Below the pieces are notes generated by a model. The model saw only the letters and a program-made list of their open reading frames with translations, was not told the DNA's origin and did no database searches. A program made the position numbers and the translations under genes. This document shows positions 1 to 10,968 of a DNA stretch of 64,000 nucleotides, one piece after another. The stretch is from Plasmopara viticola (lineage: Eukaryota > Oomycota > Peronosporomycetes > Peronosporales > Peronosporaceae), in the NCBI GenBank assembly GCA_001695595.3, contig MBPM02000050.1, positions 310,001-374,000 of the forward strand, given 5' to 3'. How positions within the stretch are numbered: position 1 is the stretch's first letter; each line of letters opens with the position of its first letter.

Positions 1-679
1 GGGGAATAATCCTGACTCTGATTGGTTGATGCGCCTTCTCAACGGCCGTTTCCTTTAATATGTTGTACTGATGTATTGCTAGAAATTCGAATATGCACTA
101 GCCCACTGTGACCTTATTTTGGTGACTTGCAATTTAAAAACGCGGGAAGCTAACAACGCTGCTCGGGGATAATTATGATGCTATACGCTAAGATTTGGGT
201 CCTGTGCATCCTACCTCTGCAGTCGCCGTCGGTACTATATGAAATCAGTAGGCTGACTTTATGTCTAATTCTTGTTTAAGGTTTTCATAGAAACAAGTTG
301 ACCGTAATCAACCATAATAATTCTGCAGTATTTATCTTTCGTCATCGCTTACAAAAACTTAGCATGATTTTCACTTGACCCTCTGATTATTAGACTCGTT
401 TATCAACAACATAACAATTTGACCGTATTGTGAAGCCTTGATAACTTTGAGACTACAATCAGCGGAGCACACGACCTAGTTCTTACTATCTGCACCAGCA
501 ATAATTATTTTCTGGTACAATAGTCAATAAAATTTGACATGTTACCAACTACAACTTGACACAATGTTCTAATTTCCATTTTAATCAGAACACATCTTAA
601 AAATTGCGAGGTCAATATATCAATTCGTTATGGCGACTCGGAGCCCTAGTTTTTAACGCCACACGTCCCAATTTTTGCC
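1..679. other. Intergenic, no gene recognised
   Basis: AT-rich sequence downstream of the COX15 stop. I see no long open frame, recognisable peptide, repeat unit or RNA fold here. It probably includes the COX15 3' untranslated region in its last part. Confidence 0.5.
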
Positions 680-2110
680 TCACGTCATCTTGGAAGCCGC
701 GGCCGCAACGGCAGCTCCCATCAACCCACCAGAACGCGCAAAGCGCAGCGAATGTAGCACCCACAGCGACGATCCAAGTACTACAGCCGCTCCACCTTGA
801 TGCACCATTGCGAGCGGCGTTGGCACCTGATTGACCAGCATCGTTATCCCCATCAATACCTGGTTACAAGTTAAATTAGCAAATACAAAGCAAAAGTGCT
901 CTTTGATCAATAAATCCAAATACCTGGCCGCCAACAGCTGCGGTTGCCAGCATCATGGCGCGCTTAGCATCCTCCGGTAGGTTCGTCCACACATTAGGCT
1001 TGCGCGCCTTCATAAACACGACCGTGTAGGCGGCAAGCGTGGTCAAAGCCAAGAGGCGATGATCAAACTGCACGAGCGCAACATTGTCGTAAAAGTTGCG
1101 CAAGAATGGCTTTCAATCGCGATTAAATAACAATATACAAAACGTTTAGCAATATATCGTATGAGGATTGGCAAACACTTGCTTCTTGCAACTCACCTGC
1201 TGCTCAAACAGACCGTGTGGAATCCAATGTCCGTCCATTGTAGGGAATGTTTGAAACTTACGACCACCTTCAATTTCCGCGACGAGTGAACCCGCAACAA
1301 TTGTCCCCGCAGCCAGCCCAGTCAGCGCCATAAAATGTTTACGAACTTCACCCAATTCTTTTAGTACACCTGGAGTCATAAGCCCACGCACGGAAATTGC
1401 CCTTGACACTGGCGAAGCAATCCCAAGCCCTGTCCAAATTAAAAGGGAAAAGTTTGCGAGCGACAACGCCGACTACATCATTGTAAGCTACATAGCAATC
1501 CTCTCTGTTCAATACCATACTCTTTACATACATGGATCGGTAGGAAGAAGGTGGCACCTTCAAACGTCGATTTTTCGCCATACTTTTCTGTTCCGGTAGG
1601 CTTAATGTTTTTCTCCACCATTACTCGACCGATATAATATTGGCCTGCTCCAAGTCCAGCAACGAGCGCCAGAGGAGCTTGAGCTGGAACTGGAAGCTTG
1701 CGCTTTGCGGCAAAATACGCCAGTGGCCCCACAAACGCAAGAGCTGTCAATTGACCAAGGTTGCGGTGAGCTGATTCCCACTTATAATTGTGTTTAAATT
1801 CCTCAAGCGTCTATTACAACGTTTCAAGAGTTAGCAATTGAATTGTGGTTCTATCAAAAGTTCATCTTACCATTGGAGTACGCTGAGAGCGAGCGCAAAA
1901 GTCACGATACACGTCGAACTCATCGTGCCACTCGCTCTTCGTCTTGGGTGAAAACAAAAAGCGAGGTTTCCAGTACAACAGTGACGCCCCAGTCCGTGTA
2001 AGGCGTGCCGCAGCCCCAACGGTAAGGGTGGTTGCCACCAATCCCGCCGTTCCAAAGAGCCACCACGGCAACGGCGACTCCATCATGGAAGTTCTAGACT
2101 TTTTCAACAT
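680..2110 (-). CDS. COX15: Heme A synthase COX15 (five exons)
   Basis: Oxidises heme O to heme A in the mitochondrial inner membrane, for cytochrome c oxidase assembly. Proposed exons on the minus strand: 2110-1871, 1810-1532, 1472-1197, 1109-924 and 859-680. All junctions are GT-AG and phase 0, giving about 386 residues, close to the usual size. The four histidines expected to bind heme are present: ESAHR (about residue 95), LPIH at the end of exon 2 (173), QFDHR (282) and MVHQGG (347). Other family signatures are LTRTGASLLYW, FQTFPTMDGHWIP and VPTPLA. Several hydrophobic segments follow the family pattern. An in-frame TGA lies upstream of the chosen ATG, so this start holds unless another 5' exon exists. 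The presequence is very short. Family assignment is from recognised motifs; exon borders are inferred from frame and splice signals. Confidence 0.93.
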
Positions 2111-3077
2111 CTCCGAAGTCCACGACGCAGAGAAACGCTTTCAAAACAGCAATTAGTTGTCAGCATACGATTGCTGCTCTATTATCAATATATAAAGGTG
2201 TCACCTACTCTTTGGCTGGAGTTTAGCTGCAATCGACGCGACACACCTTTCGATAGCTTGGAGGCCGTAGGGGACTGGATTGAACTCAGTTTTGACGCGG
2301 AGACCCCACATTTTCCTCGCTACCAATTCATTCTATATCAATAACTTGATCTCAACATTCACTAAACAATGACAACGTACCAGAAGAAGCTGGAACGCCA
2401 TTGTCAAAACCTCCACTGGAAATTTAATTGTGATAAGTGCTTTCACTATTATTTTGGATCCGACAGTTAGGTTCGGGACAAGACGGTGATTTTTTTTGCT
2501 TCCTTCAGTATTGATCCCGTTAGGACTACAATCTTTATCTCGCTTTAAGAAACTGTTTGCCATTGCCAATTAATTTGCGAAGTTGATGATGATCTCCTAG
2601 TGGCGAAAGCTAACGGCGTCGTAATCCTCATTCGCACCATTAAGCTCAAATTGCAGAAGCTCAAAGTACCGTTATTGTGGAGGCCCGCTCCCAATTAAAA
2701 AACACGGCTAAGGCTACTATTCTCTCATGTTACGTTTAGGATATCTTTGAGCAAGTCATATCACAACTACGGCAGGACGTGGTGATGGAGAATATATCAC
2801 TGGGATCTCGGGCAACACTCATGAACTCAATTTCATTGATGCTGATGTAACACAAGGTCGTTTGCTATGACCACCTTGAACGGTGGCAAGCTTTCTTTTA
2901 CCGAAATTGTTAAGATTTGTATAAGATTCGACGACGTCCGAGTTAAGGCAGACGTCATTTCGTCAAAACGATACGAATTATCACTTTAAGACTAAGCACA
3001 ACGCCATAATACGATAGTGATAGAGTAGATCAAATGATCTGAATCTCCTTACCGCTCTGGCGCAAGAAGGTAGCCAG
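2111..3077. other. Intergenic between COX15 and CCCH gene
   Basis: Nearly 1 kb with no supported gene. Short open stretches occur on both strands (for example near 2600-2700 and 2735-2850, plus), but none has a recognisable motif or a plausible start. They may be decayed sequence. The leftmost part should contain the COX15 promoter and leader. Confidence 0.4.
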
Positions 3078-5180
3078 TCAAAGATTATTGGCACGCGCGT
3101 AGCGAATAGCCTCGAGTCGGTCAGCAAGAAGCTTGTGCGTCCGCTCCGTAAAGAGCATTTGCACATCAACTCCAACGTGGTCGTCTTCAGCCGTAAAGCC
3201 GCGCTTGTCACAGTTCTTGCCTTCTTCAATATGATAGTAACTGCAGTCGAGAGGCGGTTTGATCGTACCACGCGCGCGGGCTATATGGTCGTGCGTGCGT
3301 ACAGTACAGCGTTTGATCTTGTACGACGGATTGTACCAGCACATTTCTTCAAACGAATGTGATTTATAACACTTCGAGTTTGTACAATTGGCTCCACGAG
3401 GACAATAAAGCCGTTTGGCCTCATCCATCCATTCCCACGATAGTCTAGTATCAATGTGCAAGCACACACAACTATCGTCTTCCTGGAGTTGATTACCCCA
3501 ATAGTGCGACGGCTGACGACAGATTAAGCGCTTATAGAGCGGATTGTACGTCATGACTTCCAAGTAGGTGTGTGAGAGCGGGCACGTTGGATCGTGACCG
3601 GGTGGCAACGGACACAACGTCGCCTTTGGTAGCCTTTCAATATGATTGAGCATACGTGCGAACATAGCTTTTCGAATGCGATCGTTTTCCTTAGCCAACT
3701 CGGTCGGACGATTGTGGTACAAGGTGAATTTCGGAATCAGAGCTAGCATAGCCTGCGTCGGTACATTTGATTGCTTTAGTGCAAACGCCGTTGACGGTTG
3801 CAATGATCTTGTGTGTGGACTCTCAACACTCGGTGGTAATGGCGGCGGGGATGACGGCGAAGTATCCGACCTGAGTAGATGCGATGATCGATGCAATGGA
3901 CTCTCCGCTCCAGGTCGTAGCGATGATGGTTGTGCCTTATTTGGACTCCCAGAACTGATAGAAAGTGGCTGTTGCGACCATACAGATCCATACGTGTCAT
4001 TGTATCCAGGAGGTAGTGGAGGAGTGTCCCGACTTGAAGTGCTTGCAGTGCTGCCAATCGAGCCTAGACGCGATAAAGGCGGCGATAGAGTTGAGCCGCC
4101 GTTCAATCCGTTCAAATTAGTCAAGTCCAAGTCCGTTAAGCCCGACTGTCCTGTCGATAACGAAGATGTTTGAGTCGAGAGACTGTCTGGACTCGTGGAC
4201 ATTCCTTGACACGAGGATAGACTAGCAAATGTACCATTACTAAATCCAGGTGACAAATTAAGTGATGAGGTGGAATCAGTACTTTGTTTGTCTTGAAAAT
4301 AGGTCGAAGATTGTATATTCGGGTTGGTTGAGATCCCATTGTTCGCCATTAATTGAATAATGAAGTCAAAAGGTGATTGCAAGTCGTTGCCAGTGCTATT
4401 TGCCGCTTGATGGAGTTGCTGGAGCATACTTAAATCTACATTGGAATTACTATTTATGCTTTTGTCATGATCACTTGATCCAGGTAAATTTGGCGACTTG
4501 TTCGAGTTGCATACGTCAAACTTTAGTGCAAGCGTCGGCATTGCTGCACCAATGGCACTAAAACAACCACAAAGCTCAAGGATTTCACTCTCTGACAATG
4601 GCGAAGCATGATGCGAACGCGCGTTACCTATCGAACGCACGCCTTGACAGCCCCAACGGACTCGATAGACGAGATTCACTAGATCGTCGCTATGATCCGC
4701 CTTTGAAATGAGCGCTTCATGTAAGTCTTCAATACGATTATTTAAACGCGAGCCACGCATCATTGATATGTTGAGAACGTCCATATAGACGACAAGTAAA
4801 CTTTCAAAATCACTTCGAAAGGCATTTCCTTGACGTGACGCGAGATGACTGCGTAATTTATGAATAAACTCAAGCGCTTGGCGTTTCTTGACGTCGTCGC
4901 TGATCCAATCAACGAGTCCCGCATTCGACTCGACGCTCAACGTTTTTCGAATAACACTCTCCACTAGTGACGGCTGTGTCCGTGTAATTTCGTCACGATA
5001 TTCATCAATTGCCACGCGATGACGCGTTTCAACGTGAGCTTTGATTACGTCAAGCATTTCGCTCTGTTTTTTCATGGCTTTGTCAATTGCCTTGTCAATG
5101 GACATAAGCAACAGCCCACGCTGCTTGACTTCAAAGTCACTTATTAGATCATTTAGCGCTAGGACTGCACTAGTACTCAT
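3078..5180 (-). CDS. Tandem CCCH zinc-finger protein, plant TZF-like
   Basis: Single-exon gene of 700 residues, probably an RNA-binding regulator. The C-terminal part (about residues 520-660) has repeated Cys/His clusters. The clearest is CPRGANCTNSKCYKSH (around residue 593), an exact C-x5-C-x4-C-x3-H finger. Flanking it are related units beginning YNPLYKRLIC and YNPSYKIKRC and ending CVCLH and CSYYH. This layout recalls plant arginine-rich tandem CCCH proteins, which act in mRNA decay and translation control. The N-terminal 220 residues are helical and unassigned. A Ser/Pro/Gly-rich low-complexity linker fills about residues 235-470. The ATG at 5180 is preceded in frame by a TGA, so the start is firm. 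The exact role is inferred; the finger spacing is seen directly. Confidence 0.8.
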   Translation of the reverse strand: MSTSAVLALNDLISDFEVKQRGLLLMSIDKAIDKAMKKQSEMLDVIKAHVETRHRVAIDEYRDEITRTQPSLVESVIRKTLSVESNAGLVDWISDDVKKRQALEFIHKLRSHLASRQGNAFRSDFESLLVVYMDVLNISMMRGSRLNNRIEDLHEALISKADHSDDLVNLVYRVRWGCQGVRSIGNARSHHASPLSESEILELCGCFSAIGAAMPTLALKFDVCNSNKSPNLPGSSDHDKSINSNSNVDLSMLQQLHQAANSTGNDLQSPFDFIIQLMANNGISTNPNIQSSTYFQDKQSTDSTSSLNLSPGFSNGTFASLSSCQGMSTSPDSLSTQTSSLSTGQSGLTDLDLTNLNGLNGGSTLSPPLSRLGSIGSTASTSSRDTPPLPPGYNDTYGSVWSQQPLSISSGSPNKAQPSSLRPGAESPLHRSSHLLRSDTSPSSPPPLPPSVESPHTRSLQPSTAFALKQSNVPTQAMLALIPKFTLYHNRPTELAKENDRIRKAMFARMLNHIERLPKATLCPLPPGHDPTCPLSHTYLEVMTYNPLYKRLICRQPSHYWGNQLQEDDSCVCLHIDTRLSWEWMDEAKRLYCPRGANCTNSKCYKSHSFEEMCWYNPSYKIKRCTVRTHDHIARARGTIKPPLDCSYYHIEEGKNCDKRGFTAEDDHVGVDVQMLFTERTHKLLADRLEAIRYARANNL

Positions 5181-5574
5181 GCTTCCCGTCGTCAACGCAA
5201 TTCACCTTTTTCTTTCTGGTCTGATGGAAAAATGGGGCAAATTACTTATCACTTTCAGGTACGAAATGACACAACAATTGACGATGGGGAATCGCCTCTA
5301 CCTTTTTTCATTGGTCATCTTACCTGGATAGTCGTGCATGTTATGATAAGAAAAAATGCTGCTGCAAATCGATGACGCTACCTGTTGTGATAAACTTATC
5401 CTTCTGGTGAAGTAGTATATATTTATCTAAACAGATTGCAAAGCTTTTGGCAAGACATGTTGCGTAGACCAGCGAATTTGAGAAAACACCACCGAGAGGG
5501 TCATTTCTGATGGTCAGCTCTACTCCGACACTATTGATCTTGTTGGACACTATTCCTGAGCTGTCCGTCAAAAG
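5181..5574. other. Upstream region of CCCH gene
   Basis: Holds the leader and presumed promoter of the minus-strand CCCH gene. No other coding region or RNA gene is recognisable. It ends at the left target-site duplication of the first SINE-like copy. Confidence 0.4.
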
Positions 5575-5589
5575 AGCGCCACCACTGTA

Positions 5590-5915
5590 TTGTATTGTAT
5601 TGTATTACGTTATCGCGTTGCCAAGTTATGCACGTGCTAGGCTCTATGGCTAGTCCACGGCATAGAGTGGTGTCCGCATACGTCGAGTCTCGTTCGGCGG
5701 GCAGTGCAGCCAGCACCGAGGCCGTGAGGGTCTTCCATTATTTTGTGTACTTCTGACTTGGTAAGAGCCCAGGTGGCGCCCTGGTGCTGGAGACCGTCGC
5801 GTCGAGGGTGAGACTCGTTAGAGACCTGCAGATGCCCGAGAGCACCTGCCCCAAGCGCGCGAGCATTTAGCCCCCGCGCTTGGAAGGAGGGCGTCACCCC
5901 AACCTTTTCCGAAAA
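5590..5915 (-). mobile_element. SINE-like element, copy 1
   Basis: About 326 bp, nearly identical to the copy at 12723-13045. It is flanked by a 15-bp direct repeat (AGCGCCACCACTGTA at 5575-5589 and 5916-5930), the mark of target-site duplication on insertion. Read on the minus strand, it starts TTTTCGGAAAAGGTTGG and ends in a short tandem tail of the ATACA type, as many SINEs do. No complete coding capacity is evident. The open frame through it appears incidental. I could not match a clear tRNA, 5S or 7SL head, so the promoter origin is unknown. Calling it a SINE is inference from size, tail and duplications. Confidence 0.8.
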
Positions 5916-5930
5916 AGCGCCACCACTGTA

Positions 5931-6524
5931 ATAGCTAATTGAGAATAGCACGAGGATGCTCAGCCTGTACTAAATTCCTTTTAGGACAAATATATGCTTT
6001 TGTGTTGGTGCTAATAATTCTCACGGTTTAGTCCGCATGCAGACCCCTTTACAAAAGCTGGACACGTCAATCAGGTAAAAGTTTTTTAAACGTTGTAACA
6101 TTGTAACTGCCGTAGTAATGCTCAGTTTTTACTCCCATTGTTTCTTTAAAGCAAACGGAAAAGAATATTAGTAACAGACTGTACCATCTAATCCGCATGT
6201 CAGAGGTGTCTTCAATCTTTTTATAATAGCATCATTCTATCGTTATTGGCTTAAATTTCAGTATTGGTAATTTAAAGAGAATGGAAAAAAATATCTCTTC
6301 TCAAATTAATTGGAAAAAAAATATTTAAATGGAAAAAATCCCCCTTGAGTCTCAACCATACCTACGAAGTAAAGAACCATTGAAAAATAAAAAGACAAAA
6401 ACATATTTAACTCACTAGAAAAAATGTTTTTTAATTGTGCGCTTTACTGGTGCATCGACGCTTGTTGTGTCCCCCTTGACCACAGCTGCCACATCGATAA
6501 ACACTTTTTGACACGTTGAATTAT
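5931..6524. other. AT-rich intergenic
   Basis: Very AT-rich, with A-runs around 6280-6430. No gene seen. It is probably part of the degraded transposon landscape around the neighbouring transposase relic. Confidence 0.4.
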
Positions 6525-7310
6525 TTATGTAGCATGCTGTAATTCGATTCGCTTCTTTTTGGGTCGACCTTTTCTTTTAAAAGGATTCGGTAGAAGATGC
6601 TCACTCTTTACCGAATTACTTTTTGTCACAAATGCCTTCACTTCAAGTGCTTCATCGTAGGCAAGTAGATTCGTTTTGGTTGACCTCATATCCCCAAATG
6701 ACAAATCTGCACGTGACAGCTGATTTAAAACTTGAGCGCTGCTATGAGGTGTCGACATGAAGCATCTATATCCTTCACTTACTGCGCACTGCGCCACTCG
6801 CCTCACCTTAGTACTGTTTACCTCAATAGCATACTCCATTGGCTTGCTCGTTCCAGATCGAACCGACACAACAAACGATGTAGTTGAACTTAAACATGCT
6901 TGAATTGTTACCTCACAAATTTTTAACATTAAAGTGATGCAACCTACAGCATAAGACGTAAACACATCCCATTGTTTGGTCTGTCCAGTAAATACGAGCC
7001 ACTTCGTACCGACATAGCGTTTAATTGCCATAGTACAATCCAAGATCGGCCTTTCACGGACGGTTTTCAGCGCGTTGTCCATAAATTCGACGTTATTTGA
7101 GTAAGAATTCTGGACTATGGGCAATCGACCACTTCCCATGGCCAACGTCAGCCAGCCATTTAACTGCCTCGCGATCAAGCTTCACCAGATCTTCTTCTTC
7201 GGCTTCGTACGATTGCCTGGTCAGTTGACGTGCTAAGCCCCATGCATCTTCCTATGACATCTTGTTTCCAAACTTAAGATTGAAATTCTCGATAAGGTGA
7301 CGTGTGCTGT
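6525..7310 (-). pseudogene. Mutator-like (MULE) transposase relic
   Basis: Reading minus from about 7310, one frame gives TRHLIENFNLKFGNKMS, a stop, then EDAWGLARQLTRQSYEAEEE and further homologous-looking sequence. A frameshift near 7150 leads into the 6525-7178 frame. The segment SNNVEFMDNALKTVRERPIL matches the MULE signature in which a ser/asn-rich start is followed by E, N and R-x-x-P-I-L. The later CAVSEGYRC...H resembles a damaged SWIM zinc finger, and the C-terminus KRKGRPKKKR is typical of such transposases. The catalytic N-terminal half is missing, the SWIM cysteines are partly lost, and there is at least one stop and one shift, so it cannot encode an active enzyme. Confidence 0.7.
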
Positions 7311-7878
7311 AAAAGTACTATTTAAAGGTATAATTTCTCGTATTTTTATTCCTTGCGTTGCCATTGTTGCAAATATATTTATTGTTTTGGGAGAGTATTT
7401 TTTCAATTTAATTTCAAAAAAAAAATTACTTCCATTCTCCCGGTAATTTATTACAAGTAGAATCCAGGAAGGCGTTAATTATACTCTCGTCATTCATGAT
7501 CAAAGTTGAGTTTCCATGCCATGCCATTCAATTCCTTATCCCATTGTGTAACGTGGAATCATGTGCGCATACTGCTTGTGCAGGCATTCGATTTGCCGAC
7601 GAAATCTCATAGAGCCAGCATATATAAGAATTTCATGCAAGTATACAAACAAACGATGCGGTGGTACACTCAGTTTCACACTATTCATTAATCAAACTTT
7701 GTTTCCTAGGTGTGTAATTTAAAGGGGCATACAGTTTTAATATAGCATAATCTAACAAATATGAATTAAAAGTGCAAATAGGCTGTGGATGATAGTGATT
7801 CTTCATTGAGTAAGATTTGCGAGGACTAATATTGTTTTTATTTTCGATCTGTCACTTTGTTAAAGCTGCGCACTATCG
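7311..7878. other. Intergenic, upstream of SURP gene
   Basis: AT-rich, with no supported coding sequence. The last roughly 100 bases should include the promoter and leader of the plus-strand SURP gene. A TCACTTTGTT stretch close to the ATG is only weakly reminiscent of an oomycete initiator. Confidence 0.35.
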
Positions 7879-8538
7879 ATGTCTTCGTCGCAGCTAGAGG
7901 CACAATTTCAAGAGCGTATCGCTCAAGCCAAGGAGGCGGCTCGCTTAGCTTCCATAGCTGCTGCTGCACGGGCTGAAAATGCGTCAAAAGTACCGTCATT
8001 TGCTCCGGTCTCTGGCACTCCGTTCCACGCTCCTCCACTTCCTTTAACCTCCACCACCTTTGCACCGGCTCTGAAATCCTTGCCCGTCCCGCTGGACGCT
8101 AAAAATCGCATTGATCGCCTCGTGGAGTTTGTTGCACGCAATGGCGATGTATTTGAAGCTACGGTCAAGCAACGTGAAGCGAACAATCCGGATTTTGCCT
8201 TTCTCAAACCCGATGGGCCTTATGCAGACTACTATCAAGCGAAAAAGCGACAATGTTGTGGAACTCAGCCGGTTACAATGGAACTGGCGCGCTCTCCACC
8301 CGCAAGAGCTCCCACTGCGTCTTCATTTAACTATCCACTCGAGTCAACGGACCTACTTGGCATGTCTGTCGGTGCCATGGCCAACGTGTGCAAATTTGCT
8401 CGAATGAGTGGAGTCGAGGCCTACGCTCCAATTCCTCGAGAAGTTATACTGGGAGTGGCAAGATTACCACCGGTGGAGCCTGCAAGACTTGAAATTCGAC
8501 TGCTGGAGTTTTATCGCGATGATTATGACAGCAGCTAA
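7879..8538 (+). CDS. SURP (SWAP) domain protein, likely splicing-related
   Basis: Single-exon gene of 219 residues starting at a clear ATG. Residues about 76-122 form a SURP module: RIDRLVEFVARNGDVFE, then NNPDFAFLKP and a YADYYQAKK ending. SURP domains occur in splicing factors such as SF3A1, SUGP1 and CHERP and bind partner proteins such as SF1. The N-terminus (1-35) is an alanine-rich, probably helical segment. The C-terminus has a conserved-looking PIPREVILGVARLPPVEP stretch that I cannot assign. It is shorter than most SURP proteins and shows no RNA-recognition, G-patch or RS region. It ends only 83 bp from the stop of the convergent RCC1 gene. A nuclear splicing role is inferred from the domain alone. 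Confidence 0.82.
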   Translation: MSSSQLEAQFQERIAQAKEAARLASIAAAARAENASKVPSFAPVSGTPFHAPPLPLTSTTFAPALKSLPVPLDAKNRIDRLVEFVARNGDVFEATVKQREANNPDFAFLKPDGPYADYYQAKKRQCCGTQPVTMELARSPPARAPTASSFNYPLESTDLLGMSVGAMANVCKFARMSGVEAYAPIPREVILGVARLPPVEPARLEIRLLEFYRDDYDSS

Positions 8539-8621
8539 TGGGGCCGTACTGACTAAAGACAAAGGTTACAATATTATTGTGTTATTATAACAATTTCAAT
8601 CGGGGGCACGTTGCTTTAATT

Positions 8622-10861
8622 TCAAGATCTTACGTGGTTTTTGCAACTTTTACTATCTTGATTTCGGTCACCACGAGATGAAAAAGTGTCCAGACTATTG
8701 GTCTTCATGCTGATATTCGTATCGTTATGATATAAACAATCTGCCGTGGCAGCTTGAACTGCGTCACGTATAGCCTGAGAGATTGCAAGACCTTCGTCTG
8801 GTTTATTACGTCGTCCTTCTTGTCGACTGAGTCGTAGCAATCGTGGAGATGTGCCCCATCTGCTCTGTGATTTGCGTGGAAGAACGCCGGCAAGTGGCAC
8901 AGAGACTGGCCTTTCCTCTCGATTTTGCTGCCGAAAGGCGTTGCGCACGGACATTCGCGACAATAGTGGTCGCAACTTCCAAGAAAATGAGTCTGCGAGA
9001 GCAGTAGAAACAGGCTGCGAACACGACTCTGGTTTTCGAGGGAAATGGCGTTTGCGCTTTGCAACAGACTCGATTTTATTAGTTTCTTCCTGGGACTGTA
9101 ATAATTTATCCGACTTTGCCTCAACTTGGCATTTGTTCGACATTTGTCTGGACACTCGCCGTTCTGGAATTGTATCTGCCATAGACTGATGCTCTCCTTG
9201 GTGCTGGATAGTCGATTGGTGTCGAAGTTGCGCGAATTGTTGTCGACGATTCTCTCGTTCTGTGACGACAAAAGTGTGCGAGCCTCCACACGTCACCATT
9301 GTAGCACCAGTACATGGGAGCAACTGAACAGCGACAGGAGAGAGTGCTATTCGGTGTACAAGTTCAAATTTCTCGTCCTGTAGACCCAATTGACCTTCTT
9401 CTCCAAATCCCCATGCGTACAACGTGCCACTTTGACAAAGTGCCATCGAATGCCACTCGCCAAAAGAAAGTTGCGCCACTCCTGCATTTTGCAAGACACA
9501 AACTCGTGTAGGAACATTTCGACATTGCGCTCTTCCCAAACCAAGTTGACCCAACAAGCCACTTCCCCACGTGAAAACGGCTCTATTTGAAGCAACGACT
9601 CCACTGTGGCTTCCTCCACACGCGATACCAATGATTGGTATATCTACCAATGACTTGACGAGTGTTGGAGTAAAGCAACTCTCTTCGTCTCCGTGTCCTA
9701 ATCGCCCGTCATCCCCAATGCCCCAAGAGTACACGCGGCCTTTACTGAGTGCCAAGGTGTGATATATACCACACGAAAGCTCCACATCTTCTGCTAAAGG
9801 TTTGAAAGTCGACCACATATCACAATCGACTTCATTAAAGGAGTCGACGCTTGCACAAAATTTGCGAAACATCGGAATAACCTCGTAAGAACTGCGATCG
9901 ATGCGATCTCCCAGACCAAGTTGCCCTGCGACATTACTTCCACACGCTAACACGTTAGTCTTGGTCATAACGAACGATTGGTTCCCTCCACAAGCGACTT
10001 TACGCACGCTGACGAGTTTTTCAACCCAATATGGAAGTCCCACCGGTTGTGTTGTCTTACAGCCCATTCCCAGCTGCCCGAAGCTGTTGTCACCCCATGC
10101 AAAGACGCGGTTTTCAACGCTTACACACAAAGTGTGATTACTGCCACAAGCCACGTATTGCACGTGTGTGCTAGTAAGATAAGAAACACAAAGCGGCTCA
10201 TGCGAAGACTCGACATTGTTGTCACCCTGTCCAAGCTGGCCATTTGTCCCTAATCCAAAGCAATACAAGGTCGAATGCACGTCGATAATTGCGGAGTGCG
10301 CTTTGCCACATGAAATTTGCACCGGATGCAGCCAACGATAGACAAATGGACTTGGCGTCGTTATATTTCTGATTTGACTCTTGCCTAATTGTCCATCTAT
10401 GCCGCTTCCAAAACCAAAGAGAAACGTCGCTTCTTTTTGCAGAACAGACACGAATAACGAAGGGAGCAAAGCCGTCACAGTGTACACTTTGTCGTACATC
10501 TTGCAAATCTTGTGATGAATCTGAAACGTCCGCACCTCTGAGTCAACTGCGCTAGCGATCTTGATCTCTCGCGATTGGCGCCAATTCCTCGACGTTACAA
10601 TGACGTGTGATGGCGATACTGTGACGTCACTCTTGTTCGTGACCACTCGGACATGAATTGTCACAGCTTTGCCCTGCAAAGTATAAATAACATGAGCACA
10701 CGATCGCTTTTTGGAAAAATGGAGGGTATTACCTTTGGTGGCGGGTGAATGAGCTTCAGATTATAGTGAATCTCGCTACCCTGACGTAGACGTAAATACT
10801 TTGGATAAACGCGCAAAAGGTGCTGCTTCTTGGAATCTTCAAGGTCAAGATGTTCCTCCAT
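8622..10861 (-). CDS. RCC1-repeat protein with N-terminal beta-domain (two exons)
   Basis: Exons 10861-10733 and 10673-8622 on the minus strand, joined by a 59-bp GT-AG intron in phase 0, give about 726 residues. The middle carries roughly seven RCC1 repeats with the usual GxNxxGQLGxG and CGxxHT/S elements (for example LFGFGSGIDGQLG, CFGLGTNGQLGQGD, VYSWGIGDDGRLGHGD). These form a seven-bladed propeller used for guanine-exchange or scaffold roles. The first roughly 110 residues look like a beta-sandwich (YLRLRQGSEIHYNLKLIHPP onward), resembling cadherin- or Calx-beta-like folds. The last roughly 200 residues are basic and disordered. No HECT or kinase domain follows, so a specific substrate is unknown. 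It sits 107 bp downstream of the next gene on the same strand. Confidence 0.85.
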
Positions 10862-10968
10862 TCTCAGCTTGCTGCCTTTTTAGGGACAAAAAGTTGATGT
10901 TGACAATCACGACAAGTATTTTTGGGTAGAAACCCACGCTTTTAGCTAATACTGAATTCGTTCAGTCG

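Noticed and set aside
604..834. Plus-strand ORF of 76 codons
   Set aside because: Lies opposite the last COX15 exon and shows no independent coding signal.
1348..1581. Possible frameshift in COX15 because an alternative frame reads KVPPSSYRSM
   Set aside because: A phase-0 GT-AG intron (1531-1473) restores the expected LPIH histidine and the following segment in one frame, so no frameshift is needed.
3646..4173. Plus-strand ORF of 175 codons
   Set aside because: Antisense to the Ser-rich linker of the CCCH gene; the low-complexity codons create an open complementary frame.
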